From Gallionella sp. (GTDB lineage: Bacteria; Pseudomonadota; Gammaproteobacteria; Burkholderiales; Gallionellaceae): a stretch of 64,000 nucleotides of DNA. Below are positions 50,661 to 59,937 of this stretch, in pieces. The stretch's first letter is position 1; each line of letters opens with the position of its first letter. Under the pieces are notes generated by a model that did not search any database, was not told where the DNA came from, and saw only the letters and a program-made list of their open reading frames with translations. The DNA is taken from positions 1-64,000 of the forward strand of contig JAQTTY010000014.1 of the NCBI GenBank assembly GCA_028710525.1, in the 5' to 3' direction. A program made the translations under genes and the position numbers.

Positions 50661-53600
50661 TCACATCAAACTGTGCCGCTGGATCGCGCGCTGCAACTGT
50701 TGCGCCGCATCCGCCAAGTCTGCGGCGACCAATCTCCGCACCTCGTGCATATCTGCACGCGCTGCGGCCGTCTCTATAGCGAGGCATACCTGTTCTAACT
50801 GTACCGCGCCCATCATGCGGCTCGCACCTTTGATGCGATGCGCGGCAGACTTCACCGCTGCCGTATCGCTCTGCAACACCATGTCATTCAGATGTGCAAG
50901 GTCCGTCTTGTTCTGTTTGTCGAACTCGCGCAACAACTCAGCTTGCTGGGCGTGTTGTGAGGAGAACTGAGCAATGATTTTCATATCCAGCACTATCGGA
51001 ACATCCGCCGGGGCGATCGGTTTGCTCACGCTACCGTCAACAGTCTTGAGCTGCGGCAACCAATGCGCCAATTTTTGCCTGAGTTCGTTCAGGTCAGTAG
51101 GTTTGGTCAGGATGTCGTCCATACCGGCGATACGGCAATGTTCCTCTTCCTCGGCCAGCACATTGGCTGTCCAAGCGATGATGGGCACACGCCGCCCGCT
51201 ACCGACTTCACTGGCGCGGATATGAGCGGTCAAGGCGTAGCCATCCATCTCCGGCATATGGCAATCGGTTATGACTAGATCGAAGTTTTCCTCGCGCCAC
51301 AGCGCCAGTGCATCCACGCCATCCGTGGCGGCTTCTACCTGTAAGCCCAGTAATCCCAGTTGTTGTTTGAGCAGCAGACGATTGACAGGATGGTCATCCA
51401 CGATCAGCAGCTTGACCACCTGCCCAGTACCAACCAAGGGTATGAGCACCTTGGACTGATTAACGCTGGATGTTGGCAAGGTGACCGGTACATCTTCAGC
51501 CTGCGTCGCAACCACCTCCAGATCGAGCGTCAGACTAAAAGTTGAACCTTTGCCTATCGTGCTCTCCACATTGATAGTGGCTCCCATCAGATCAGCTAGG
51601 CTGCGACAGATAGACAAGCCCAAACCAGTGCCACCGTACATACGTGCGGTATCGGCGCTGGCCTGCTCATAGTGCTGGAACAAGCGCGCCTGATGCTGAA
51701 GGTCTATACCCGCTCCGCTATCGATCACGCTCAGTCGCACCGTCACCTGACCATTGTGGCGTTCCAACAACTGCGCAGTGATACGTACTGAACCTTGCAA
51801 GGTGAATTTGATTGCATTGCTAGTGAAGTTATTCAATATCTGCGAGATACGCAGCAGATCGAATGAATACAAACCCGTCAATTGCGGATCGACATGCTGG
51901 TGCAACATGATGTTCTTGGCGTTGGCCAATTGCGAATAGGTGTTCACCACTCCGTTCAACAACTGAGCGATGGAAGAAGGACGTGGTGCAAGTTCCAACT
52001 TGCCAGCCTCTATCTTGGACCAATCCAGAATGTCATCCACGATGCGCAGCAGGCTCTGGCCAGATTGACCTGCCACTTGCAAGGTGTCGCGTTGCTCCTG
52101 ATCCAGACGAGTAAGTCCAAGCAGCTCCAGCATACCCAGCAGCCCACCCAAGGGCGTACGTATCTCATGGCTCATCGTGGCGAGGAAAGAGTCCTTAGCA
52201 CGATTGGCATACTGTAACTGCGCAGTACGAGCTTGCACGCGTTGCTCCAATTCTATGTTGAGCTGTTTGAACGCATCCTCCGCCAGCTTACGTTCGGTGA
52301 TGTCTTGTATTGTTCCCAACATGCGAATCGGTTGATGAGTAGCATCGAACTCAACTCTGCCAGTTGCATTGCAATTAATCTCTATTCCGCTGGCAAGAAC
52401 GATCCTGCAGTCAAAGTTAAATGGCTTCTCGCCAGACATCGCTGCCTGAACAGCGCTTTGAAAAAGCCCCCTATCTTCAGGATGCACCAAACTCTGATAC
52501 AACTCCAATGTTGGTGTGATTGAGCCGGGAGCAAAACCCATAAGCCTGAATGTCTCATCGCTCCAGACCAACGCACCCGTAGCGGGGTTCCAATCCCAAG
52601 TTCCGATCTTGCCAACAGCTGTGGAGAAGTCATAGCGCTCCTTGGTCTGTTTCAATTCATTTTCGACCAACTTACGCTCAGTGATGTCTTGTATGGTTCC
52701 TAGCATTTTGCAAGGCACACCGTCCGCACCGAACTCCAATCTACCTAAGCCAGCCATCCATCGAACCGCATTGTCGGTACGACGCACGATGCGATATTCC
52801 TTGTCGAACATACGACCGCTGCCAAGGACTTCCTCAACGAAGTAGTCATGCATCATCTGCTGGTCCTCGGGGTGGATCAGAGCTTCCCAGCCCGCTACGT
52901 CGTGCACATAGTGCTCATCTATGCCTAGCAGTCTGTCTAGTAACTTAGAGCTACTCCAGATTCCGGTATGCAAGTCCAACACATAGTTACCCAGACCAGC
53001 GATGATCTGTGATTCGCGTAGCGCCGCTTCGCTCTCTTCCAAAGCTTGGGTGATGAGCTTGCGCTCGGTGATGTCCTGTGCGGTACCGATCACCTTGAGC
53101 GGATTACCTTGAGCGTCGTAGATGATGTCACCCCGATCTTCGGTCCAATACAGCTGGCCGTTTACAATCAAGCGGTAGACCGCCATGTAGGGAATGTGCT
53201 CACGTATGGCGCGACTCATCGCTTCCGGATAGATTTCTCTATCCTCGGGATGAACGATGGTGGCCAAATACTCTTTTAGCGAATCGACTCTGGATATTTG
53301 CATATGCTGCAAAATCTCGTCTGACCAATACAGTTCATGAGTTTTGAAGTTATATTCCCACACACCCATATGCGCGGCATCCAAAGCGAGATGCAGCCTC
53401 GTTTCGCTTTCTAGCAGCGAATCTTCGGTCAACTTCCGCGCAGTGATGTCTGTAGAAATGCCGCACAGCGCATAGATACGACCGTTCTCATCCCGCAGCG
53501 GTAATTTGGTGGAAAGATAAGTGGCAGTCACGCCCGTCACGGGGACGGTGTTGGTCTCTTCGGTACGCACGACTTCGCCATCCACTAGTACCTTGGCATC

Positions 53601-55952
53601 GTTGCGTTTGATGTTCTCCACCGTGGCCGCATCGAAGAAGCGGCTGTCGTCGCACCCCACTACCTCATCTATACCCACCTGCCACAAATCCAACACTGGA
53701 CGATTGGCAAATAGATAACGACCTTCCGTGTCCTTCAAATAAATATAGGCGTCTACGTTATCCAGCACCGCATTGAGTTTCCGTTCACTCGCGATCAATG
53801 CGGACTCGTAATGCTTGCGGTCAGTGACATCTTCGTAAAGTCCCAGCATGCCGATGATCTGATTATCAGCATCACGTAGCGGCACCTTGGAGGTACGCAA
53901 CCAGATGGTCTTACCTTCCGGCGTGCTCTGCGGTTCCTCAAAGCTGAGCTTGGGCACGCCAGATTCCATCACGCGCCTATCGTCCTCACGATACAACTCC
54001 GCCTGATCGCGCCAACCCATCTGAAAATCATCTTTACCTATCAGCTCTTGCGGATCATTCAAACCCGCATCATGGGCAAAGATGCTGTTGCAACCCATGT
54101 AGCGCAGGTCTTTATCCTTCCAAAAGATACGCACAGGTGCGGTATCGATGACCGCCTTGAGCAATTGGTTGGACTCACTCAGTGCAGACTCCATTTGTTT
54201 GCGATCAGTGATATCAGATACCAATGCCACTAGGTAGATATTTTCACGTAACTTTATGGGCTTGATGCTGACGCGCACGATGCGTTTGCTACCATCGCGA
54301 TGCCAATGCGCAGTTTCGAAAGACATAGAGCCCGTGTCGATGACTTGCTGATCTACCTTGTCTATCGTGGCTGCATCATGTTCAGCCTGTATGTCTTTGA
54401 TAGTGAGATGGGAAAATTCTTCACGGCTATAGCCTAAGTCCGCACAGGCGGCATCGTTGAACTCGACAAACTCGGTGGTCGTGGGGTCGATCAGCAAGAT
54501 GCCATCACTCGCCTGACTGAAGATACTGCGGAACATTTCCTCACGCTCGGCCAACGCATGTTGTGCCGACGTCTGCTCAGTGATGTCCTTGAAGCACCAG
54601 ATACGCCCGCGCTCCGCTCCTATCGCTAGCACGCGCGTATAACGTGCAAACACACGGCCATCTTTGAAATTCAAAACATCGCGCGCCTCCTCCTCACTGT
54701 CGTAAAGACGTTGCACTTGTGTGAGGAATTGCTGCGGATCGCTCAGTTGTTCCAACACATGGGCGAGTAACTGCTCATCATTGCCCGATGCAGCCAACTC
54801 TTCCGGCACACGCCAAAGTTCGCCGAAACGCTGGTTGGCTGATAGCACACGGCCGTCTTGGGCGACCATCAAAATGCCTTCGTCGGTAGACTCCAACGTG
54901 CTTCTTAATAAAATTTGACTGTTTTGCAACTCCGCTTCAGCACGCAACTGCTCAGTTACATCACGCACGGTACTGACGATATGCGGCACACCGTCTAATA
55001 AGATCACCACTGCCGAGATGGCACCGATGAATTGCTGACCGTCACGCGCGGTGAAGGTCGCCTGCAAGTCCCGACACTCCCTGTCACGCGAGAGTATCTC
55101 CGTCATGCGTCGCCGATCCTCGACATCGCGCCATACATGCAGCCCGATGGTGGTATTGCCGATTACTTCGTCGCGACTATATCCGCTGACTAGGAGCATA
55201 GCCTCGTTGACATGGGTGATATAGCCGTCCTGCAAGCGGCTGATCACCATCAGGTCGGGCGTGTGATTGAAGATCAGTTCGAAACGGCGCTTCTCTTCAA
55301 GTAGATTTTGTTCAGCCTGTTTGCGTGGGGTGGTGTTAATCGTAGTGCCGACTGCCAGGAGCGGTTGTCCACCCTGACCACGCTGTATCACCTTGCCTCG
55401 GGTATGTACCCAACAGAGTTGACCCTGAGCATGGAGCAGACGATATTCGTAATCAAACGAGCCATCAGATGAGGTTAATATTTGCTGGTACAACGCCACA
55501 AAACGCTCGCGATCCTCTTCATGTACCAGCGCTAGCCAAGATTGCAAATCACGCGCTACCGTGCCTTCAGGCATACCGAACAATCGCAACAACTCATCTT
55601 CGTAGCGCAGTTCATTGGTGAGGAAATCCATCTCCCACACGATCATCTCCGTATGCTCGATGGCGATGTTCAAACGACTGTTCGCGTGTTGCTCACTGAG
55701 CTGTATGGTGCGCCGCTCCGCCTTAGCGAACTCGCCCAACATGAACACCATGAAGAGCAGATGGGTGGGTTCGACGATGGCGGTGGCGACGAAGCCTTTG
55801 ATCATATCGTCCATGATGATATGACCATAGAAGAGGATATCTAACGTGGCGACGATGGCTTCAACCACCAATATCGTGATCAACACGACGCTAGACCACA
55901 GCTTCCAGCCATTGTTGCGCTGTAGCAACGCAACAAATTGCGCTCTATTCAT
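50661..55952 (-). CDS. Hybrid sensor histidine kinase with about nine PAS domains
   Basis: 1763 residues. Two membrane segments (about 18-40 and 48-72), then roughly nine consecutive PAS/PAC units (about 85-1235), HisKA (SHEIRTPLGG, His near 1260), HATPase, receiver (LLIVDDHPVNR; Asp in VITDCHMPEMDG near 1560) and a C-terminal HPt domain (AHRIKGASRMMG, His near 1704). It is a complete phosphorelay in one chain, but no DNA-binding partner is adjacent. The number of PAS units is unusually high. Signals are unknown; the chain is uninterrupted. Confidence 0.93.
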   Translation of the reverse strand: MNRAQFVALLQRNNGWKLWSSVVLITILVVEAIVATLDILFYGHIIMDDMIKGFVATAIVEPTHLLFMVFMLGEFAKAERRTIQLSEQHANSRLNIAIEHTEMIVWEMDFLTNELRYEDELLRLFGMPEGTVARDLQSWLALVHEEDRERFVALYQQILTSSDGSFDYEYRLLHAQGQLCWVHTRGKVIQRGQGGQPLLAVGTTINTTPRKQAEQNLLEEKRRFELIFNHTPDLMVISRLQDGYITHVNEAMLLVSGYSRDEVIGNTTIGLHVWRDVEDRRRMTEILSRDRECRDLQATFTARDGQQFIGAISAVVILLDGVPHIVSTVRDVTEQLRAEAELQNSQILLRSTLESTDEGILMVAQDGRVLSANQRFGELWRVPEELAASGNDEQLLAHVLEQLSDPQQFLTQVQRLYDSEEEARDVLNFKDGRVFARYTRVLAIGAERGRIWCFKDITEQTSAQHALAEREEMFRSIFSQASDGILLIDPTTTEFVEFNDAACADLGYSREEFSHLTIKDIQAEHDAATIDKVDQQVIDTGSMSFETAHWHRDGSKRIVRVSIKPIKLRENIYLVALVSDITDRKQMESALSESNQLLKAVIDTAPVRIFWKDKDLRYMGCNSIFAHDAGLNDPQELIGKDDFQMGWRDQAELYREDDRRVMESGVPKLSFEEPQSTPEGKTIWLRTSKVPLRDADNQIIGMLGLYEDVTDRKHYESALIASERKLNAVLDNVDAYIYLKDTEGRYLFANRPVLDLWQVGIDEVVGCDDSRFFDAATVENIKRNDAKVLVDGEVVRTEETNTVPVTGVTATYLSTKLPLRDENGRIYALCGISTDITARKLTEDSLLESETRLHLALDAAHMGVWEYNFKTHELYWSDEILQHMQISRVDSLKEYLATIVHPEDREIYPEAMSRAIREHIPYMAVYRLIVNGQLYWTEDRGDIIYDAQGNPLKVIGTAQDITERKLITQALEESEAALRESQIIAGLGNYVLDLHTGIWSSSKLLDRLLGIDEHYVHDVAGWEALIHPEDQQMMHDYFVEEVLGSGRMFDKEYRIVRRTDNAVRWMAGLGRLEFGADGVPCKMLGTIQDITERKLVENELKQTKERYDFSTAVGKIGTWDWNPATGALVWSDETFRLMGFAPGSITPTLELYQSLVHPEDRGLFQSAVQAAMSGEKPFNFDCRIVLASGIEINCNATGRVEFDATHQPIRMLGTIQDITERKLAEDAFKQLNIELEQRVQARTAQLQYANRAKDSFLATMSHEIRTPLGGLLGMLELLGLTRLDQEQRDTLQVAGQSGQSLLRIVDDILDWSKIEAGKLELAPRPSSIAQLLNGVVNTYSQLANAKNIMLHQHVDPQLTGLYSFDLLRISQILNNFTSNAIKFTLQGSVRITAQLLERHNGQVTVRLSVIDSGAGIDLQHQARLFQHYEQASADTARMYGGTGLGLSICRSLADLMGATINVESTIGKGSTFSLTLDLEVVATQAEDVPVTLPTSSVNQSKVLIPLVGTGQVVKLLIVDDHPVNRLLLKQQLGLLGLQVEAATDGVDALALWREENFDLVITDCHMPEMDGYALTAHIRASEVGSGRRVPIIAWTANVLAEEEEHCRIAGMDDILTKPTDLNELRQKLAHWLPQLKTVDGSVSKPIAPADVPIVLDMKIIAQFSSQHAQQAELLREFDKQNKTDLAHLNDMVLQSDTAAVKSAAHRIKGASRMMGAVQLEQVCLAIETAAARADMHEVRRLVAADLADAAQQLQRAIQRHSLM

Positions 55953-55982
55953 TTCTAAATTCCCTCACATGAAGTATCGCGG

Positions 55983-56288
55983 TTAGATCTGTGCGACCTC
56001 CACCTGCTGTCTTGTGTACATGATCTTAAGATCTTCCGCATGCAAGCTATCGAGTAGCTTCTCAGCATTGTCTTCGTCCACTACGAACTCGACCTTCACC
56101 GCCAATTCGCCTGCCAATTCGAAGAAGGTCTCTTCATGCATCTTGCCGTGCCGCCCGTATCCGGCGATGGCGCGGAATACCGAGCCGCCGCTGATACCCT
56201 GAGACTTAGCCCGCTCCAACAACCATTCATACAAAGGCATACCGGCATGATGCTGTTTCTCACTCACATAAAAGGCTAGCAGGTTCAT
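55983..56288 (-). CDS. DUF190 family protein
   Basis: 101-residue DUF190 protein with a ferredoxin-like, PII-resembling fold. FYVSEKQHHAGMPLYEWLLERAKSQGISGGSVFRAIAGYG is the family core. These proteins are often encoded next to the fluoride channel CrcB, as here (68 bp downstream of crcB), suggesting a link to fluoride export. Function is not established. Confidence 0.88.
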   Translation of the reverse strand: MNLLAFYVSEKQHHAGMPLYEWLLERAKSQGISGGSVFRAIAGYGRHGKMHEETFFELAGELAVKVEFVVDEDNAEKLLDSLHAEDLKIMYTRQQVEVAQI

Positions 56289-56356
56289 GGTGGGCTCCCT
56301 AGTGTCGGTATATTGGCAACAAACGTGGAATCTTCACTGCGGCACTCATACTACGC

Positions 56357-56740
56357 CTAGGCTTGCATCCATTTAAAGGTCTGTATACCTAGCAATGTCA
56401 TCATGAGTGAACCGCCCAGATGCGCCGCGATGATGCCCATGCCCCATGCGTATTGGCCGCGCATCAGCAGTGTGACGGTCTCGACTGAGAAGGTCGAGAA
56501 GGTGGTCAGTCCGCCGAGGAAACCCGTGATGATGAGCAAACGCCATTCGGCTGAGAGGCCGGGGTGCTGCATAAAGAAAGCGACGGCTAGGCCGATGAGA
56601 TAACCACCGATGAGATTCGCGGTGAGCGTGCCTATGGGTAACTCAGGTAGTGCGGGATTGAGCCACAATCCCAAGCCCCAGCGCAGCCAAGCCCCACAAG
56701 CCGCACCCACACCGATGGCAATAAAGGAAAAGATCAACAT
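56357..56740 (-). CDS. crcB: Fluoride ion channel CrcB/Fluc
   Basis: 127 residues with four membrane segments. [14 protein letters not shown] and [16 protein letters not shown] are the channel signatures, the latter holding the polar track and phenylalanine box. It exports fluoride as a dual-topology dimer. It starts 9 bp after the ATP-grasp-like gene stop. No fluoride riboswitch was found in the short gaps around it. Confidence 0.94.
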   Translation of the reverse strand: MLIFSFIAIGVGAACGAWLRWGLGLWLNPALPELPIGTLTANLIGGYLIGLAVAFFMQHPGLSAEWRLLIITGFLGGLTTFSTFSVETVTLLMRGQYAWGMGIIAAHLGGSLMMTLLGIQTFKWMQA

Positions 56741-56749
56741 GGCTGCATT

Positions 56750-58054
56750 CTACCCGAGCACACGCACCATCGCGAAGCCGCCGCCTAGTGTTCTGAAATT
56801 GGTGGTCTGCCCCTGATAGAGTCGTGCCGCGACTAACTGGATATGGCCCTCATAGACATAGCAGCGCACATCGTATTTGAGTGGCTGCGGCTCGTCGTCC
56901 GCACCCAACACCATACGTTCACCCGGCGCTGCCAGACGCTGCGCCACATAGTCGGACTGCATGACTTCCTCGAAGACGCGCTTGGTCATCTTGTCACCGC
57001 GATACGCGCCCTTGCTACCGTAGCCGCTCACCGGCTTAAAGAACCATTGCTTGCGCTCCGTCCACCAGCTTTCCGCATCAGCACCATTCACCAACTGAGT
57101 CTGTGGCAATCCTGCTGACAATGCTGTGATGCTAGCGGACGACACACCTGCCGCCTGCAATGCTGCCGCATCACTGAGCACGACTAGATTGCGCTTGTCG
57201 GCATAACGCTGGTAATGCGCCGGATCGGGCGTAAGTACCACACGGTCTTGCTGATAGGCTCGCAGCAGATGTGGATAGGCTTGCAGTGAAAAATCGGTGA
57301 GGCGGTTGTAGAGCATATCTATCTTGTTTTCGGCCACATACAGACCGTCATCACGCGCTTGCAACTGCTCCGGTGACACGATGTGCGCAGCGATACCGGC
57401 GCGCTCGAATAGCGCTTGCACGAGGATAAATTCGGGATAGAGATATTGCGACTGCGGCTGCTCATCGACGATCGCGATATGACGCAAAGGCGCATCGCCG
57501 CGTGCTAACTGCCACTCCTTGCGGAACATCGCCAATAACACGCTATGCAGATCGTCATCCGCCGCTGCTTTGCCCGGCAGATTGCTCTGGCGTTGGCTGT
57601 CTAGCAACAGCGCATTGAGAAAAAGTCCGCCCGCATTGGTGTTGATCTCGATGAGATGCGCGCCCTCTTTATTGAGATGGAAATCGTAGCCGTAGCACAC
57701 GCCGTGTGCAGTGCTAATAACGACATCCCCTCCCCCATTTAGGGGGAGGGTTAGGGTGGGGGTAGAAATGCGACTATCACTTTGCTCCACCCCCATCCTA
57801 TCCTTCCCCCTAAGAGGGGGAAGGGACTGCAAAGCCACCACTTCTTCCACTGCAGCAATCACCGCCTGCATCTGCGCAAGTTGCGCGGTGGTGATATAGA
57901 GCGGTACATCAGCAAAAAGATGGCGATGTGTCTCAGACATCGCCTCTGTGAAAGTCTTACCTTGTGTTTTCAGGGCCTGTTCTAGTGCGGCCTTATCTAT
58001 CGGTGCAGCCAATATATTCAGTATCGCCGCACTACTCTCTTGCGTATCAACCAC
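56750..58054 (-). CDS. ATP-grasp-like protein with an in-frame palindromic repeat insertion
   Basis: About 434 residues. LIEINTNAGGLFLNALL (about 134) and WFFKPVSGYGSKGAYRGDK (about 350) suggest an ATP-grasp ligase fold; substrate and pathway are unknown. I chose the GTG at 58054, which has an AAGGA site 7 bp upstream; ATG codons at 58078 and 58216 lie further inside the preceding gene and lack one. Residues about 76-110 (QSLPPLRGKDRMGVEQ.. to ..LTLPLNGGGD) are encoded entirely by the ~105-bp GC-rich repeat and look foreign. The frame stays open through it. The gene may be functional or decaying. Confidence 0.6.
   Translation of the reverse strand: MVDTQESSAAILNILAAPIDKAALEQALKTQGKTFTEAMSETHRHLFADVPLYITTAQLAQMQAVIAAVEEVVALQSLPPLRGKDRMGVEQSDSRISTPTLTLPLNGGGDVVISTAHGVCYGYDFHLNKEGAHLIEINTNAGGLFLNALLLDSQRQSNLPGKAAADDDLHSVLLAMFRKEWQLARGDAPLRHIAIVDEQPQSQYLYPEFILVQALFERAGIAAHIVSPEQLQARDDGLYVAENKIDMLYNRLTDFSLQAYPHLLRAYQQDRVVLTPDPAHYQRYADKRNLVVLSDAAALQAAGVSSASITALSAGLPQTQLVNGADAESWWTERKQWFFKPVSGYGSKGAYRGDKMTKRVFEEVMQSDYVAQRLAAPGERMVLGADDEPQPLKYDVRCYVYEGHIQLVAARLYQGQTTNFRTLGGGFAMVRVLG
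57724..57828. repeat. Palindromic GC-rich repeat, copy 2 (inside a coding gene)
   Basis: About 105 bp: hairpin CCCTCCCCC-ATTTA-GGGGGAGGG, TTAGGGTGGGGGTA, a middle part, CCACCCCCATCCTATCC, and hairpin CTTCCCCC-TAAGA-GGGGGAAG. It matches copy 1 (45600-45704) along its length, with the middle diverged. Its length is a multiple of three, so the host reading frame is kept. Confidence 0.9.
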
Positions 58055-58610
58055 CCAGCAGTCCTTTCTTAAGATCATTTTGAACTGGCTTGTCACCCAA
58101 CCATATCTGCAACATCGCGCGATTGAATGCCGCACCGGCGATGGTGCCGTAGGCCTTGCCATTGACGCTGATCTGCGTCCCAGTCGCGGGCAGATAATCG
58201 AGATCGATAACGTCACCCGGTTTCACCTCGTGCACCGTATCAAAGATCTGGCGCATCTGCTTGAGCTGGCTAGTCAGCGCCGCTAATTCAGCGGGAGATT
58301 GGTTGCTCACGATCGCATCGTTGAAGGCGTTATAGAGCTTCTCGCTACCCAGCTCGTGCTTGATATGCAGCGCTAACCTATGCACATGCTCATCCGCCAT
58401 CACCGCCGCACCGTCGGTCTGTTTTTGCGTGAGATACAAGGCCGCGACATAGATCTTGAAGAAAAATTTAGTACGCAGACCCGCGCCATTGAATACCAGC
58501 TGCTGTCCATCCAACTGCACAGTGTCCGCCATCTTCACGCCAGCCAACTCTGCCGCAGCAACGTTCGCACTCAACAGCACACCTGCCAATATGCATACAA
58601 ATTTTTTCAT
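58047..58610 (-). CDS. Exported chalcone-isomerase-like protein
   Basis: 187 residues with a signal peptide (1-20, ending VAAA-E) and a chalcone-isomerase-like fold (LVFNGAGLRTKFFFKIYVAALYL). Bacterial members are periplasmic and not flavonoid enzymes; their role is unclear. Its stop overlaps the start of the ATP-grasp-like gene. No neighbour indicates a pathway. Confidence 0.88.
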   Translation of the reverse strand: MKKFVCILAGVLLSANVAAAELAGVKMADTVQLDGQQLVFNGAGLRTKFFFKIYVAALYLTQKQTDGAAVMADEHVHRLALHIKHELGSEKLYNAFNDAIVSNQSPAELAALTSQLKQMRQIFDTVHEVKPGDVIDLDYLPATGTQISVNGKAYGTIAGAAFNRAMLQIWLGDKPVQNDLKKGLLGG

Positions 58611-58656
58611 CTTATTCTCCCGAAGTAGTAAGACTAATCGCTCAATCTTGCGTGAC

Positions 58657-59856
58657 TCAAAGCGCCTCGAAGATACCTGCCGCGCCCATGCCTGTGCCTA
58701 TGCACATGGTCACCATGCCGTACTTCTGCTTGTTACGACGCAGACCATGCAACAAGGTCGCGGTACGTATCGCGCCAGTCGCACCGAGCGGATGACCTAG
58801 TGCGATTGCGCCACCCAGCGGATTGACCTTCGCCCTATCCAAACCGATGTCATGTATCACCGCCAGCGATTGTGCAGCGAAAGCTTCGTTGAGTTCTATC
58901 CAGTCCATTTGATCGAGCGTCAGGCCGGCCTGCTTCAAGGCACGCGGTATCGCTTCCTTGGGGCCTATACCCATGATTTCGGGCGGTACACCAGCCACAC
59001 TAAAGCTATGGAACTTGCCGATAGGCGTGAGGTTGTAACGCTTGAGTGCCGCCTCAGAACATAGCAATACCGCACCTGCACCATCCGACATCTGCGAACT
59101 ATTACCTGCGGTCACCGAGCCTTTTTGCGCGAACACAGTGCGCAATTTGGCCAACGCCTCAAGCGAGGTATCTGCGCGCGGGCCTTCGTCTTGACTCACA
59201 TTACGCTGCGCGATGCGCACCTCGCGGCGCTCAAGGTCAGGCACATGGTCAGCAATTTCGTAAGGAGAAATCTCGTCCTTAAATTCGCCCTTGGCGATAG
59301 CCGCGATTGCGCGCTGATGGCTGGTATAAGCAAACTCGTCCTGTGCCTCACGCGATATCTTCCAACGCTCGGCGACCTTCTCAGCTGTTATTCCCATGCC
59401 ATAAGCGATTGCAACGTGCTCGTTGCCAGTAAAGAAGGCGGGGTTCATAGCAATCTTGTTGCCCATCATGGGCACCATGCTCATGCTCTCCACCCCACCC
59501 GCCAGCATCACATCACACTCGCCAAGACGGATGCGATCCGCAGCCATCGCGACCGCCTGCAGACCGGACGAACAGAAACGGTTCACCGTCACGCCCGGCA
59601 CACCATTTGGCAGCCCAGCCAACAACAGCCCGATACGCGCCACGTTCATACCCTGCTCCGCCTCTGGCATCGCACAACCGATGATGACGTCACCTATGCT
59701 GGCCGGATCGAGCGACGGCGCCTGCGCCAACACCGCTTTGATAACATGCGCCAAGAGATCGTCCGGCCGAGTGTTGCGGAACATCCCGCGCGGTGCCTTG
59801 CCCACTGGGGTACGGGTCGCTGCGACGATATAGGCTTCTTGAACTTGTTTGCTCAT
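58657..59856 (-). CDS. fadA: Acetyl-CoA C-acyltransferase (3-ketoacyl-CoA thiolase)
   Basis: Thiolase of 399 residues. Nucleophile Cys95 (VNRFCSSGLQAVA), the GGAIALGHPLGATG histidine and the C-terminal CIGTGMGAAGIFE cysteine are intact. It performs the last step of fatty-acid beta-oxidation. The start is the ATG at 59856, 8 bp after an AAGGAG site; an in-frame ATG at 59889 is less likely. It is in line with fadB, separated by a DUF1016 gene. Confidence 0.93.
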   Translation of the reverse strand: MSKQVQEAYIVAATRTPVGKAPRGMFRNTRPDDLLAHVIKAVLAQAPSLDPASIGDVIIGCAMPEAEQGMNVARIGLLLAGLPNGVPGVTVNRFCSSGLQAVAMAADRIRLGECDVMLAGGVESMSMVPMMGNKIAMNPAFFTGNEHVAIAYGMGITAEKVAERWKISREAQDEFAYTSHQRAIAAIAKGEFKDEISPYEIADHVPDLERREVRIAQRNVSQDEGPRADTSLEALAKLRTVFAQKGSVTAGNSSQMSDGAGAVLLCSEAALKRYNLTPIGKFHSFSVAGVPPEIMGIGPKEAIPRALKQAGLTLDQMDWIELNEAFAAQSLAVIHDIGLDRAKVNPLGGAIALGHPLGATGAIRTATLLHGLRRNKQKYGMVTMCIGTGMGAAGIFEAL

Positions 59857-59937
59857 TTCCACATCTCCTTTGTGAATCTTGGATAACATCCGTTCGCGAT
59901 AAATTTTGAGCCCATCAATAACTGCCAGTACTCCGGC

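Noticed and set aside
55953-56356. Fluoride riboswitch near crcB/DUF190
   Set aside because: I looked for the crcB-motif blocks in the gaps around both genes and found none.
58055-58216. Longer N-terminus of the ATP-grasp-like protein
   Set aside because: These 54 codons lie inside the chalcone-isomerase-like gene; the GTG at 58054 has a well-placed ribosome site.
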